Shown one piece after another: positions 41,616 to 51,210 of a stretch of DNA of 64,000 nucleotides; positions within the stretch are counted from its first letter, which is position 1; each line of letters starts with the position of its first letter. The position numbers and the translations under genes are program-made. The DNA comes from Mesonia oceanica (GTDB lineage: Bacteria > Bacteroidota > Bacteroidia > Flavobacteriales > Flavobacteriaceae): positions 310,001-374,000 of the forward strand of contig NZ_CABVMM010000001.1 of NCBI RefSeq assembly GCF_902499555.1, given 5' to 3'. The notes below the pieces were generated by a model. That model was not told the DNA's origin, did no database searches, and worked only from the letters and a program-made list of their open reading frames with translations.

Positions 41616-42557
41616 ATGGCAAAAGTAATTACTGAAGCACAAATATTTGCATGTTCCCAGAGTACTATATTGGCTGAGAAAATCGCCAAAGATTATGGCG
41701 CTAAATTAGGGAACGTAATTACTTCTACTTATAGTGATGGCGAGTTTCAACCTTCTTTCGAAGAGTCTATTCGTGGAGCAAGGGTGTTCTTAATTGGTTC
41801 AACCCATCCCGGAAGCGATCATTTAATGGAGATGTTACTCATGTTAGATGCTGCTAAAAGAGCATCGGCCAGACATATTACGGCGGTGATGCCTTATTTT
41901 GGTTGGGCGCGTCAAGACAGAAAAGATAAGCCAAGAGTGCCTATCGCAGCGAAGCTTATTGCAAAAATGCTGGAAACTGCCGGAGCTACCCGAATTATCA
42001 CGATGGATTTACATGCCGATCAAATTCAGGGTTTCTTTGAGCGTCCGGTAGATCACTTATTTGCTTCTACTATATTTTTACCTTACTTAAGAAAATTAAA
42101 CCTCGATAGCTTAACCATTGCTTCCCCGGATATGGGAGGTTCTAAAAGAGCCTACGCTTATTCTAAAGCCTTAGAGAGCGATGTGGTAATTTGTTATAAG
42201 CAACGAGCAAAAGCCAATGTAATTTCGCATATGGAATTAATTGGGGATGTTACCGGTAAAAATGTGGTCTTAGTAGATGATATGGTAGATACGGCCGGAA
42301 CCTTAACCAAAGCGGCAGATGTGATGATGGAGCGTGGGGCAAAAAGTGTACGAGCGGTTTGTACGCATCCGGTGTTATCTGGAAATGCTTATGAGCGTAT
42401 CGAAAATTCACAATTACAAGAACTTATCGTTACCGATTCTATTCCGTTAAGACAGGATAGTAGTAAGATTAAAGTGGTGAGTTGTGCAGAGCTGTTTGCC
42501 GATGTGATGCGAAGCGTTCACGAGAATAAATCCATCAGCTCTAAATTTTTAATGTAG
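41616..42557 (+). CDS. prs: Ribose-phosphate pyrophosphokinase
   Basis: Makes PRPP from ribose 5-phosphate and ATP for purine, pyrimidine, histidine and tryptophan synthesis. 313 residues, standard length. Marks: SDGEFQPSFEESIRG near the N-terminus, the ATP-loop YFGWARQDRKDKPR, the metal-binding MDLHADQIQGFF, and the PRPP loop VLVDDMVDTAGTL. Followed by rplY after 33 bases, a gene order common in Bacteroidetes and other bacteria, and probably co-transcribed. Confidence 0.97.
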   Translation: MAKVITEAQIFACSQSTILAEKIAKDYGAKLGNVITSTYSDGEFQPSFEESIRGARVFLIGSTHPGSDHLMEMLLMLDAAKRASARHITAVMPYFGWARQDRKDKPRVPIAAKLIAKMLETAGATRIITMDLHADQIQGFFERPVDHLFASTIFLPYLRKLNLDSLTIASPDMGGSKRAYAYSKALESDVVICYKQRAKANVISHMELIGDVTGKNVVLVDDMVDTAGTLTKAADVMMERGAKSVRAVCTHPVLSGNAYERIENSQLQELIVTDSIPLRQDSSKIKVVSCAELFADVMRSVHENKSISSKFLM

Positions 42558-42590
42558 AACAATTTATTTATTAATTAATATTTTTTAGAA

Positions 42591-43238
42591 ATGAAGTCAA
42601 TTACGATCAATGGATCTAAAAGAGAAAGCGTAGGCAAGAAGTCAACAAAAGCCTTACGTAATGCTGGAGAGGTTCCTTGCGTATTATACGGAGGAGAGCA
42701 AGCTATTCACTTTTCAGCACCTGAAGTTTCCTTTAACAGTCTAATCTATACGCCAGATGTGCATACGGTAGTATTGGAGTTTGATGGAGCTAAGCATAAC
42801 GCTGTCCTTCAGGACATTCAATTTCACCCCGTAACCGATGAAATCCTTCATATGGATTTTTATGAGTTTGGTGAAGATCAAGAAATTTCTATGGAAATTC
42901 CTGTACATGCAGAAGGTATTCCAAGAGGTGTGAAAAACGGAGGGGTTTTACGTTTTAACTTACGTCGTATGAAGGTAAGAGGCCTTGCTGCTAAATTACC
43001 AGATTATATCGTAGCCGATGTAACTCCACTTAAGATTGGAAATAAATTATATGTTACTGCTGTGCAAAGTGAAGATTATACTATTCTTCACCCAGATAAC
43101 ACGGTAATCTGTCAAGTGAAAACTTCTCGTAACATCGTTGCTGTTGAAGACGATGATGAAGATGAAGTTGCTCCAGGAGATGTTCCAGCAACTGAAACTC
43201 ACGATGAAGGTGCTGCTGCAGCTTCAGACGATGCATAG
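42591..43238 (+). CDS. rplY: 50S ribosomal protein L25 (TL5/Ctc type)
   Basis: 5S rRNA-binding ribosomal protein with two domains in 215 residues: the L25 domain (1-92; [28 protein letters not shown]) and the TL5 C-terminal beta domain (about 95-185; [17 protein letters not shown]). The last 30 residues are an acidic and Ala-rich tail ([13 protein letters not shown]), usual in Flavobacteria. Part of the prs-rplY-pth cluster. A terminator follows. Confidence 0.96.
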   Translation: MKSITINGSKRESVGKKSTKALRNAGEVPCVLYGGEQAIHFSAPEVSFNSLIYTPDVHTVVLEFDGAKHNAVLQDIQFHPVTDEILHMDFYEFGEDQEISMEIPVHAEGIPRGVKNGGVLRFNLRRMKVRGLAAKLPDYIVADVTPLKIGNKLYVTAVQSEDYTILHPDNTVICQVKTSRNIVAVEDDDEDEVAPGDVPATETHDEGAAAASDDA

Positions 43239-43260
43239 AAAATTGCAAACGTTTATTATA

Positions 43261-43293
43261 AAGCATCTTGGTATTTATCAAGATGCTTTTTTT
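43261..43293 (+). terminator. Intrinsic terminator after rplY
   Basis: AAGCATCTT (43261-43269) pairs with AAGATGCTT (43280-43288), followed by a T-run. Read-through to pth is still possible. Confidence 0.8.
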
Positions 43294-43315
43294 ATTTTTA
43301 CTGAAAATTGAACAG

Positions 43316-43936
43316 ATGCTGTCGTTTTTTGGTAGAATTTTAAGTACAACTAAGGATAATACAGACCCAATGAGAAAATTTTTAATTGTTGGTTTAGGGA
43401 ATATTGGTGAAAAATACGAGGAAACCCGACATAATATTGGCTTTAAAGTGTTAGACCAATTGGCTGCTGAAGAAAATATTTCTTTTGAAACCGTAAAGTT
43501 GGGAGATCGTGCTGAATTTAAATGGAAGGGAAGAACTTTTGTTCTAATCAAGCCTTCTACGTTTATGAACTTAAGCGGCAAGGCCGTCAACTATTGGATG
43601 CAAAAAGAGAAAGTTCAAGTAGAAAATTTACTTATTGTTACCGATGATTTAAACTTGCCTTTTGGAACCCTAAGAATAAAAACGAAAGGTAGTGATGGCG
43701 GCCATAATGGTTTAAAAGATATCCAAGCACAATTGAATACTTCTAAATACCCTAGGTTCAGGTTTGGGATAAGCGATGAGTTTAGCAAAGGGAATCAGAT
43801 AGATTATGTGTTAGGGGAATGGGATGAAGAGGAACAAAAAAAATTGCCTGAGCGGTTAAAGAAATCTGCAGAAGCTATCCGTTCTTTTGGAACTGCAGGA
43901 GTCAATAATACCATGAATACATTTAACGGGAAGTAA
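43316..43936 (+). CDS. pth: Peptidyl-tRNA hydrolase
   Basis: Recycles tRNA from prematurely released peptidyl-tRNA. Start chosen at MLSFFGRIL (43316), giving 206 residues, because flavobacterial Pth proteins often carry this short extension before MRKFLIVGLGNIG; the longer frame overlaps the upstream terminator. Catalytic His is in TRHNIGF; other conserved parts are KPSTFMNLSGKAV, DDLNLPFGTLRIKTKGSDGGHNGL and RFGISDEF. Third gene of the prs-rplY-pth cluster. Confidence 0.95.
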   Translation: MLSFFGRILSTTKDNTDPMRKFLIVGLGNIGEKYEETRHNIGFKVLDQLAAEENISFETVKLGDRAEFKWKGRTFVLIKPSTFMNLSGKAVNYWMQKEKVQVENLLIVTDDLNLPFGTLRIKTKGSDGGHNGLKDIQAQLNTSKYPRFRFGISDEFSKGNQIDYVLGEWDEEEQKKLPERLKKSAEAIRSFGTAGVNNTMNTFNGK

Positions 43937-43953
43937 AACCTACCCTATAGAAA

Positions 43954-43984
43954 CAAAAAAAGGAGCTAGTTAGCTCCTTTTTTA
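43954..43984. terminator. Bidirectional terminator between pth and the T9SS protease
   Basis: AGGAGCT and AGCTCCT flank a 4-base loop, with runs of A before and T after, so it can end both the plus-strand pth gene and the minus-strand protease gene that converge here. Confidence 0.85.
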
Positions 43985-44000
43985 TTACAAATAATTCGTT

Positions 44001-47000
44001 CTATTCTATAATTACCTTTTTAGTAACAGACTTGTTGCCATTATCAACTTTTACAAAATAGACTCCCGTTTGAGCTTGATCAAGACTTAAAGATTCTGAA
44101 AATTGATTTTTGTAATGATAGGTTTTTGAGAAAATCCTTCTTCCCGAAATATCAAAAATATTTACTTTGATAGGTTCTTCTTCTTTAGGGGTTAAGCTAA
44201 TAGTGAACCTTCCATTGTTAGGGTTGGGATAAATGACAAAACGATCTAAAAGTTTGATGTTTTCGTTTTTAAGAGGATCTCTGACCACTACCGTATAATC
44301 TTCTACTTCACCATAAAAATCTTCTTCACAAGATTCTGGAGCGAACAAGTTCCAAGGCGGGAAATAAATTTTAGTGGATACACGCATTATTGTAGGTCCT
44401 AAAACAGCATCGTTAGGAACGATAACTGATAGCGGGGAGTTCTCACTAGGTCCATTACTGGTGTTATAGGCACTGCCTAACTCATATTCTTCTCCGGGAT
44501 CATCAAAACTACAGTTTTGGTTCCAATCAATCCAAACCATGGTATAAGCTTCAAATTGTCCTCCTGTATTGGAGTTCACGCTTAAATCATAACTTTCATT
44601 CAAATCAATAGTAGTGGATTGGTCTGTGTAGTCATTGTAGCCGCTGGTTTTTTGCGAGGAGTTACTAATAGTGTTAAAATCGACTAATGTGATAGCTATA
44701 TCAAATTGAAGGCTACCGGAAGAAGGACAAACACTACAGCTTGTTGTTGTAAATTCATAAACCTCACTATATTCTGTTTCTGTACATGGATTAAATGCTT
44801 TTACTCTCCAGTAATAAGTGGTGTCAAAATCTGTTTCGGTGAAAGTATAAGTGTTATCTTCTACTTCTGTTTCAATTAAAATATTATTAAAGCTATTATC
44901 AGTTGATAGTTGAATGCCATATGAATTTGCATTTTCTAATGCCTGCCAACTCAATACAGGAGTCTCGCTTACGTCGGTCTCTTGGTTTTCCGGATTTAGT
45001 AAGTTAGGAGCTTCTAGGTTGTTATCGTAAATGTTTAAATTAACCGGAGTAGTATATTCTACAGAAGAAGAATTCCCCGCAATTTCGATTTCATAAGCAC
45101 CAACTTCTAAATTTTCGGTACCTGAAATGGTAAGTGTGATTTCTGTTCCGTTTTCAGAAGTAGAAGGAGGGTTGAAATCAGCGAGTAGTCCTTCAGGTAA
45201 ATTATTAACCGAGAAAACAGTAGTTTGATTAAAATTTTCTGAAGTATTGTAAGTGAAGTTATATTGAGCATTTTCTGGTACACAGATAGCTTCTACAGGA
45301 TTTTCTACTGTAAACACAAAAGAAGAAGAAGCTATCGTGAAATCTTCGTTATTAACATCATAAAATATATTTTCTGAAGCTTTTACCATTAACCTAGCGT
45401 TCGAAGTAGAAGTTTCGTAGGGTACAGTAATTATGGCAGAACCATTATTAGGTATACCCGAAGCTATATTGATATCAAAATTTTGGCCTCCGTCAATACT
45501 TAAAAATACATCCACATTAGTTGCATTTATAGGTGCAGAATTTGTGTTGGAAACATCCCAAGTTATAGTTTGGTTTTCTCCTTCATTCCAAGTAATGTTT
45601 TCTTCGTTTTGTGAAGTTATCACAAAAGGTCCGGCACTATCATCTACAGTTACTTTCATTAAGTCAGAATCAGTTTGCCCAATTCCTGCAGAAAATCCAC
45701 TTCCATTATCCCTTACTATAAAAGAAAAATTCATTTCCCGACTTATCGAGGGTGTTACTTCCCACATCGGAGTTAAGTTGCCGTTTACTACCTCTTCTAA
45801 TCTTGGTAAATAGCGTTTCGGGCTATCTAGAGGCAAGATAGCTCGGTATAAAGGACCTTGTTCCCACGTAGGTTGAGGTGCTCCATTGCTAGGAGCCTGT
45901 TCCGGATCGTTTTGAGACCAATTGTAGGTTAAGGTGTTTTCACCATCAGGGTCTGTAGCATTTCCCTCTAATACAAATGCAGTTGAAATAGGGATAATGT
46001 AATCATTTCCTGCATCTGCTACCGGAGGCTGATTATCAATGGGTATTTCTGTAGCACAATTACTGCTAGCCCCATTTTTTATATTCTCGGTAATATCCCT
46101 AACAGAAACATAATTAAAATGCGCATCACTATGGTTTTGTACATTGGAAGAACAAATCCCGGCATATCCCATAATAGAACTACCACTAGCAGGTTCAACT
46201 TCTGTAGTCCCATTACCACTTCTATTACAAGTATTCATGACGTGAAAACCACCAAATTGGTGACCCATCTCGTGAGCTACATAATCAATATAGAAAGCAT
46301 CGCCTACCGGGTTATTGCTTCCGGTATGACCACTTCCCTTTTGTCCAGAAATACATACACAACCAATGCATCCTGCGTCACCTCCTCCCGAAGTGTTAAA
46401 GTTGTGCCCAATATCGTAGTTGCTATTCCCAATAGTATTGTCAATAACTTCTTGGGTGGTATCGTTAAATTCTCCGTTCCAAGGGTCATCAGAAGTATTG
46501 CCATAATAGATGAGTTCATCATTATTTTCCACAAATATTAAGGTAACCCCTAGGTCTCTCTCGTAAATTTCATTAACCCTATTAATGCTTATGGTCATTT
46601 GTGCTTGGATATCGGCTATTTCATCACCTGCGGTATTGGCGAAAATATTCCCATATTCAGCCGTACAAGATAGAGCAAGTCTATAGGTTCTGTGAATACT
46701 ATCGTCACTATCCATCAATTTACCCGTAGTATTTTCAAGCGAGGGAAGCTCTATTTCTTCCTCAGTAAGACATTCAAAATCATTGGAAGCATTGAGTAAT
46801 TCAGAACGGTTAAAAGCAATATAATTAGAAGCATCTTTCGTGTAGGGTTCTACATATTCTACATTTCTTTTTCCTGAAAAGCTCATACTATGAACTCCAA
46901 ATTGTGTAACACTAAAGCGCATGGTAGCGGTAGCATCATTTACTCCAATAGCTTTGTAAGTCTTAATTTGCGGATATTTTTCCTGAAGGCCAGGTTCCAT

Positions 47001-47300
47001 GATAGAAGATTCTACAACGCTAAACTTCTCCAGATGCCCGTCTCCCATTGGAAAAGAGATTATAATTGGAGAAACCCCTGAAAAAGTTTCTCTATTGGGA
47101 GCATCTTCAATAGCAGACTTAAAAGAAGCTATGTCTAAATGAAATAAAGAATAGTGTTTAGGGTTTGAACTTCTTTCAATCTTTTCTGAAGGATCTAAAT
47201 CTTTTTCGGATATTTTAGTCCAATACCTATTTTGTCCCGATATAGAAAAAGTCAGGAAAAATAAGAACAAACCTAAAACATAATGTAAATTTGTGTTCAT
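44001..47300 (-). CDS. Secreted reprolysin-like metalloprotease with GEVED and T9SS type A domains
   Basis: Zinc endopeptidase secreted by the type 9 system. Start taken at MNTNLHYVLG (47300), which puts the signal peptide directly at the N-terminus; 1099 residues. Parts: signal and pro-region to about 195, a reprolysin-like M12B domain about 200-420 with the extended zinc motif HEMGHQFGGFH, Ig-like and cadherin-like beta domains, a fibronectin-III domain about 790-880 (YGIQLSTDNSFNNIL, YYWRVKAFNPC), a GEVED domain about 900-1020 (DWNQNCSFDDPGEEYELG, YGEVEDYTVVV) and a type A sorting domain in the last 80 residues (FVIYPNPNNGRF). Likely degrades extracellular protein. Converges on pth; diverges from ribF. 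Confidence 0.93.
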   Translation of the reverse strand: MNTNLHYVLGLFLFFLTFSISGQNRYWTKISEKDLDPSEKIERSSNPKHYSLFHLDIASFKSAIEDAPNRETFSGVSPIIISFPMGDGHLEKFSVVESSIMEPGLQEKYPQIKTYKAIGVNDATATMRFSVTQFGVHSMSFSGKRNVEYVEPYTKDASNYIAFNRSELLNASNDFECLTEEEIELPSLENTTGKLMDSDDSIHRTYRLALSCTAEYGNIFANTAGDEIADIQAQMTISINRVNEIYERDLGVTLIFVENNDELIYYGNTSDDPWNGEFNDTTQEVIDNTIGNSNYDIGHNFNTSGGGDAGCIGCVCISGQKGSGHTGSNNPVGDAFYIDYVAHEMGHQFGGFHVMNTCNRSGNGTTEVEPASGSSIMGYAGICSSNVQNHSDAHFNYVSVRDITENIKNGASSNCATEIPIDNQPPVADAGNDYIIPISTAFVLEGNATDPDGENTLTYNWSQNDPEQAPSNGAPQPTWEQGPLYRAILPLDSPKRYLPRLEEVVNGNLTPMWEVTPSISREMNFSFIVRDNGSGFSAGIGQTDSDLMKVTVDDSAGPFVITSQNEENITWNEGENQTITWDVSNTNSAPINATNVDVFLSIDGGQNFDINIASGIPNNGSAIITVPYETSTSNARLMVKASENIFYDVNNEDFTIASSSFVFTVENPVEAICVPENAQYNFTYNTSENFNQTTVFSVNNLPEGLLADFNPPSTSENGTEITLTISGTENLEVGAYEIEIAGNSSSVEYTTPVNLNIYDNNLEAPNLLNPENQETDVSETPVLSWQALENANSYGIQLSTDNSFNNILIETEVEDNTYTFTETDFDTTYYWRVKAFNPCTETEYSEVYEFTTTSCSVCPSSGSLQFDIAITLVDFNTISNSSQKTSGYNDYTDQSTTIDLNESYDLSVNSNTGGQFEAYTMVWIDWNQNCSFDDPGEEYELGSAYNTSNGPSENSPLSVIVPNDAVLGPTIMRVSTKIYFPPWNLFAPESCEEDFYGEVEDYTVVVRDPLKNENIKLLDRFVIYPNPNNGRFTISLTPKEEEPIKVNIFDISGRRIFSKTYHYKNQFSESLSLDQAQTGVYFVKVDNGNKSVTKKVIIE

Positions 47301-47396
47301 AACAATATTTGGGGTTTTGAGCAGTACCAAACTTAACGAATTTTTAAAACATTAACTAACAGACGGTAGTTTTAATAGCTAAATGGCGTTTTTTTT

Positions 47397-48305
47397 ATGA
47401 AAAAAATTAACAATTCGGTGGTTACCATCGGTACTTTTGATGGAGTTCACTTAGGGCATCGAAAAATTATAAAAAGATTGGTGGAAGCCGCTCAAGATTC
47501 CATATTAGAATCTGCAGTACTTACCTTTTTTCCCCATCCAAGAATGGTATTGCAAAAAGAAGTAGGTATCGAGTTAATTAATACCATTGAAGAAAGAAAG
47601 CAAATTCTACTAAATACCGGAATAGATCATTTAATCGTATATCCATTTACTAAAGAATTTTCAAGATTGTCTGCTAAAGAATATATTGAAGAGGTTTTGG
47701 TGAAGAAACTTCACGCCAAAAAAGTAATTATTGGCTATGATCATCGCTTTGGTCGAAATAGAAACGCCAATATTGAAGACCTCAGAAAGTATGGAAAAGA
47801 ATACGGTTTTGAAGTAGAAGAAATCTCTAAACAGGATGTAGATGAGGTGGCTGTAAGTTCTACCAAAATTAGAAAGGCGCTTCAAGAAGGAAATATAGAA
47901 AAAGCAAATTCCTATTTAGGAAGTCACTTTTTATTAACGGGTAAGATTGTAAAAGGAAAAGGTATTGGTAAAGATTTAGGATTTCCTACGGCCAATTTAA
48001 AAATTGAAGAAGCCTATAAACTCATTCCTAAGACCGGGGTGTATGTGGTAAAAGCTGAAATTGATAACGAAGAAGTTTTTGGGATGATGAATATTGGTTA
48101 TAATCCTACTGTAGGCGGATCAGAAAAAACCATAGAAACCTATTTTTTCAATTTAGATAAAAACCTGTATGGTAAACAACTTCAAATAAAAATGCTAAAA
48201 CGCATTCGGGAAGAAAAGAAATTTAGCGGTCTTGAAGAACTTATCAAAGCGATGAAAAAAGATGAAGAATTTTCTATAAATTACATCAATCAACTTAAAT
48301 CTTAA
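47397..48305 (+). CDS. ribF: Bifunctional riboflavin kinase/FAD synthetase
   Basis: Converts riboflavin to FMN and then FAD. 302 residues. The N-terminal adenylyltransferase (1-175) has GTFDGVHLGHRKI and the later SSTKIRKAL motif; the C-terminal riboflavin kinase domain (about 180-300) has GKGIGKDLGFPTANL and the NIGYNPTVGG strand with the catalytic Glu further on in KTIETYFFN. Followed by a membrane protein gene after 4 bases, probably one mRNA with it and possibly serS. Confidence 0.95.
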   Translation: MKKINNSVVTIGTFDGVHLGHRKIIKRLVEAAQDSILESAVLTFFPHPRMVLQKEVGIELINTIEERKQILLNTGIDHLIVYPFTKEFSRLSAKEYIEEVLVKKLHAKKVIIGYDHRFGRNRNANIEDLRKYGKEYGFEVEEISKQDVDEVAVSSTKIRKALQEGNIEKANSYLGSHFLLTGKIVKGKGIGKDLGFPTANLKIEEAYKLIPKTGVYVVKAEIDNEEVFGMMNIGYNPTVGGSEKTIETYFFNLDKNLYGKQLQIKMLKRIREEKKFSGLEELIKAMKKDEEFSINYINQLKS

Positions 48306-48309
48306 TCAA

Positions 48310-49629
48310 GTGCTTAACAAATGGTTATTTCAGCGGGTAGATAATAGTTCTTTAATTGTTTTTAGAATTATTTTCGGAATATTAATCACAGCTGAAGCTT
48401 GGGGCGCTATTTTTACCGGTTGGATTCGCAGGACACTCATAGAACCGCAATTTACCTTTAACTTTATTGGTTTTGATTTTTTGCAACCGCTTCCCGGAAA
48501 TTGGATGTATGTCTATTACGGGGTGATGGGCTTTTTTGGAGTATTGGTAACTATTGGTTACAAATATAAATGGAGTATTTCTGGTTATACGCTTATGTGG
48601 ACGTGCGTTTACTTGATGCAAAAATCCAGTTACAATAACCATTATTACCTCCTTATTCTTATTCTGGTTTTTATGTTACTTGTGCCGGCAAATACGTATG
48701 CTTCGGTCGATGCAAAACTAAATCCAAAACTCAAACAAATCTCGATGCCGCGTTGGGTAGTTTTGTTTATTGTGTTTCAATTATGGATTGTCTATACCTA
48801 TGCTTCCGTCGCTAAACTTTACCCTGATTGGTTAAGTGGAGAAGTTCCGGCAATGCTCATGAAAAACAAGAAAAATTATTGGCTCGTAGGTGAAATTCTT
48901 CAACAAAGCTGGGCGCATTATGTAATTCTTTACTTCGGTATTTTATTCGACTTACTCATCGTCCCTTTATTGTTATACCGAAAAACCAGACTTCCTATGT
49001 TCTGTCTGGCAATTTTCTTTCATCTCTTTAATAGTTATGTTTTTAGAATTGGGATTTTTCCATACTTATCGTTAGCCTTTTGTCTGTTCTTCTTTTCTGC
49101 TGAATTGGTACATCGAAGATTTCTGCCCAAAAAACCATTTTACGATAAAGAAGAAGTTATCGTGCCAGAACACCGTAATCTGCTCATCGGAATTTTTTGT
49201 TTTTGGTTTCCATTTCAAATTTTAATGCCCTTAAGGCACTGGGTGATTAAAGGTGATGTGTTATGGACAGAAGAAGGCCATCGGATGAGTTGGCGAATGA
49301 TGTTACGCAGCAAAAGCGGAACAGCCTCCTATAAAATCGTGAATAAAACCACGGGAGAAGTCAACTACGTAAAAAAAGGAGATTACCTTAGTCGAAAACA
49401 GATTCGACAAGCAAGCACTAAACCCGACGTTATTTGGCAATTTTCACAACGATTAAAAGAAATGTATGCCGAAAAAGGAGAAGAGGTTGAGATTTATGTC
49501 AACGCTAGAGTGAGTGTAAATCATAAAGATAGAAAACAGCTTATTGACCCTAATGTAAATATGGCAGAAGCCAAGTGGGATTATTTCTTTCATAATGATT
49601 GGATTTTACTCCATGAAGATGAAGATTAG
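48310..49629 (+). CDS. HTTM domain membrane protein (vitamin K-dependent carboxylase-like)
   Basis: Multi-pass membrane protein of 439 residues. It begins with GTG (48310), 4 bases after the ribF stop; the nearby ATG is out of frame. The first 290 residues hold several hydrophobic helices and the HTTM pattern (SLIVFRIIFGILITAEAWG, YNNHYYLLILILVFMLLVPA, YASVAKLYPDWLSGE); a soluble C-terminal part follows (about 330-439), with WEEEGHRMSWRMMLRSKSG-like sequence. The domain is related to gamma-glutamyl carboxylase, but its activity in Bacteroidetes is not known. Confidence 0.88.
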   Translation: MLNKWLFQRVDNSSLIVFRIIFGILITAEAWGAIFTGWIRRTLIEPQFTFNFIGFDFLQPLPGNWMYVYYGVMGFFGVLVTIGYKYKWSISGYTLMWTCVYLMQKSSYNNHYYLLILILVFMLLVPANTYASVDAKLNPKLKQISMPRWVVLFIVFQLWIVYTYASVAKLYPDWLSGEVPAMLMKNKKNYWLVGEILQQSWAHYVILYFGILFDLLIVPLLLYRKTRLPMFCLAIFFHLFNSYVFRIGIFPYLSLAFCLFFFSAELVHRRFLPKKPFYDKEEVIVPEHRNLLIGIFCFWFPFQILMPLRHWVIKGDVLWTEEGHRMSWRMMLRSKSGTASYKIVNKTTGEVNYVKKGDYLSRKQIRQASTKPDVIWQFSQRLKEMYAEKGEEVEIYVNARVSVNHKDRKQLIDPNVNMAEAKWDYFFHNDWILLHEDED

Positions 49630-49644
49630 TTACACCGAAATAAT

Positions 49645-49652
49645 TAACTTTG
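49645..49652 (+). promoter_or_regulatory. -7 box of the serS promoter
   Basis: TAACTTTG fits TAnnTTTG, 32 bases before the serS ATG. It suggests serS has its own promoter in addition to any read-through. Confidence 0.45.
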
Positions 49653-49683
49653 AATCCTTAATTAAACAGAAAAATTCAACCCT

Positions 49684-50955
49684 ATGTTACAAGTAGCTCA
49701 TATTAGAGAAAACAAAGAGGTTTATGTACAAGCTTTAAAAAAGAGAAATTTTGAAGCGGAAAGCATTTTAGAGGAAGTAATCACCCTAGATGAGGAACGT
49801 CGTTCAACGCAAACCGAATTAGACAATACCTTAGCAGAATCGAATAAGCTTTCCAAAGAAATTGGGTTGTTGTTTAAATCGGGAGAACACGAAAAAGCCA
49901 ATAAGGTAAAAGAGCGAACCGGAGACTTAAAAGAAAAGTCGAAAGAATTAAGTGAAAAGTTGAATTCAGTTTCAGAACAACTCAATCAGCTTTTATATAC
50001 CATTCCCAATATTCCGCACGAATCAGTTCCTGCCGGAAAAGATGAAGAAGATAATGAAGAAGTTTACAAAGAAGGCGATATCCCGGTCTTAGCAGAAGGA
50101 AGCTTGCCGCATTGGGAGTTAGCTAAAAAATACGACTTGATCGATTTTGAATTAGGAAATAAAATTACAGGAGCCGGTTTTCCCGTTTATAAAGGAAAAG
50201 GAGCTCGGTTACAACGCGCTTTAATTACTTATTTTCTAGATAAAAATATAGAAGCCGGTTATACCGAATATCAAGTTCCATTAGTGGTGAACGAAGAATC
50301 GGGTTACGGTACAGGACAGTTGCCCGATAAAGAAGGACAAATGTACCATGTGCAAAACGACGATTTATATTTGATTCCAACTTCAGAAGTGCCACTTACC
50401 AATATGTTTAGAGGCGATTTGTTAGAAGAAAAGCAATTGCCCATAAGCTGTACCGCTTTTACCCCTTGTTTTCGGAGAGAAGCAGGTTCTTATGGAGCGC
50501 ATGTTCGTGGCTTAAACCGTTTGCATCAATTTGATAAAGTTGAATTAGTAAACTTGGTAAAACCGGAAGATTCTTATGCGACTTTAGATAAAATGGTAGA
50601 GCACGTAAAAGAAATTTTAAAAGAATTAAAACTTCCGTATCGGGTGTTAAGACTTTGCGGTGGCGATTTAGGATTCACCTCGGCATTAACGTTCGATTTT
50701 GAAGTGTTTTCTACAGCGCAAGACCGTTGGTTGGAAATTTCTTCCGTATCCAACTTTGAAACTTTTCAATCTAACCGATTAAAAGTACGTTACAAAAACA
50801 AAGAAGGGAAAAAAGAATTGGTGCATACCTTAAATGGAAGCTCTTTAGCTTTACCTCGCGTTATGGCCGGTATTTTAGAAAATTACCAAACCGAAGACGG
50901 TATCAAAATTCCAGATGTGTTAGTGCCTTACACCGGTTTCGATATGATTGATTAA
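49684..50955 (+). CDS. serS: Seryl-tRNA synthetase
   Basis: Charges tRNA-Ser. 423 residues, the standard bacterial length. The N-terminal coiled-coil arm that contacts the tRNA variable loop covers about 30-100. Class II motifs: motif 2 with TPCFRREAGSYGAHVRGLNRLHQFDKVE, motif 3 with NGSSLALPRVMAGILENYQ, and the TSEVPLTN substrate loop. The LCGGDLGFTSALTFDFEVF stretch is typical of SerRS. Ends the ribF-HTTM-serS group. Confidence 0.97.
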   Translation: MLQVAHIRENKEVYVQALKKRNFEAESILEEVITLDEERRSTQTELDNTLAESNKLSKEIGLLFKSGEHEKANKVKERTGDLKEKSKELSEKLNSVSEQLNQLLYTIPNIPHESVPAGKDEEDNEEVYKEGDIPVLAEGSLPHWELAKKYDLIDFELGNKITGAGFPVYKGKGARLQRALITYFLDKNIEAGYTEYQVPLVVNEESGYGTGQLPDKEGQMYHVQNDDLYLIPTSEVPLTNMFRGDLLEEKQLPISCTAFTPCFRREAGSYGAHVRGLNRLHQFDKVELVNLVKPEDSYATLDKMVEHVKEILKELKLPYRVLRLCGGDLGFTSALTFDFEVFSTAQDRWLEISSVSNFETFQSNRLKVRYKNKEGKKELVHTLNGSSLALPRVMAGILENYQTEDGIKIPDVLVPYTGFDMID

Positions 50956-50970
50956 AACTTTTTAAAAAAG

Positions 50971-51010
50971 TTCCTTCCCTTAGTAAGGGAAGGTGCCGAA
51001 GGCGGAAGGG
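50971..51010. repeat. Short intergenic repeat with hairpin after serS
   Basis: CCTTCCCTT and AAGGGAAGG form a hairpin, followed by GTGCCGAAGGCGGAAGGG. A related sequence AAGGGAAGGTGCCAAAGACGGAAG occurs at 57451-57474. This unit is of a kind scattered through flavobacterial intergenic DNA. Confidence 0.55.
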
Positions 51011-51041
51011 TTCTAACTTCAAGCAGAAGAGTTTAAACTCT

Positions 51042-51085
51042 AAAAAGATAATTTCCATTAAAAACAATAATTCAAAACGCATTTT
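51042..51085 (+). repeat. Left copy of a 44-bp direct repeat flanking an insertion
   Basis: Matches 52694-52737 at 42 of 44 positions, starting AAAAAGATAATTTCC and ending CAAAACGCATTTT. The right copy lies just before the TPR gene at 52752. Between them is about 1.6 kb holding only pseudogenes and tiny membrane-protein genes, so the pair marks an insertion or duplication junction. Confidence 0.75.
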
Positions 51086-51117
51086 TTACTTAATTAACAA
51101 AAATAATATAACGTAAT

Positions 51118-51135
51118 ATACCCTATATAGGGTAT
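51118..51135. promoter_or_regulatory. 18-bp perfect palindrome upstream of the lipoprotein pseudogene
   Basis: ATACCCTATATAGGGTAT reads the same on both strands, about 76 bases before the first ATG of the broken lipoprotein gene. A possible operator for a dimeric regulator. Confidence 0.35.
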
Positions 51136-51210
51136 TGAAAGGTATGTTTTTATCCTTTAGTTTTGGAGTGTAACTTTTATATGTAGAATTTTATTAACTT
51201 TAAAATCACA

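Noticed and set aside
43268..43315. Longer N-terminus for pth
   Set aside because: It runs through the rplY terminator; the start at 43316 fits flavobacterial Pth.
45433..46541. Plus-strand frames of 126-140 residues opposite the T9SS protease
   Set aside because: Low-complexity antisense shadows of a strongly supported protease gene, without start signals or homology.
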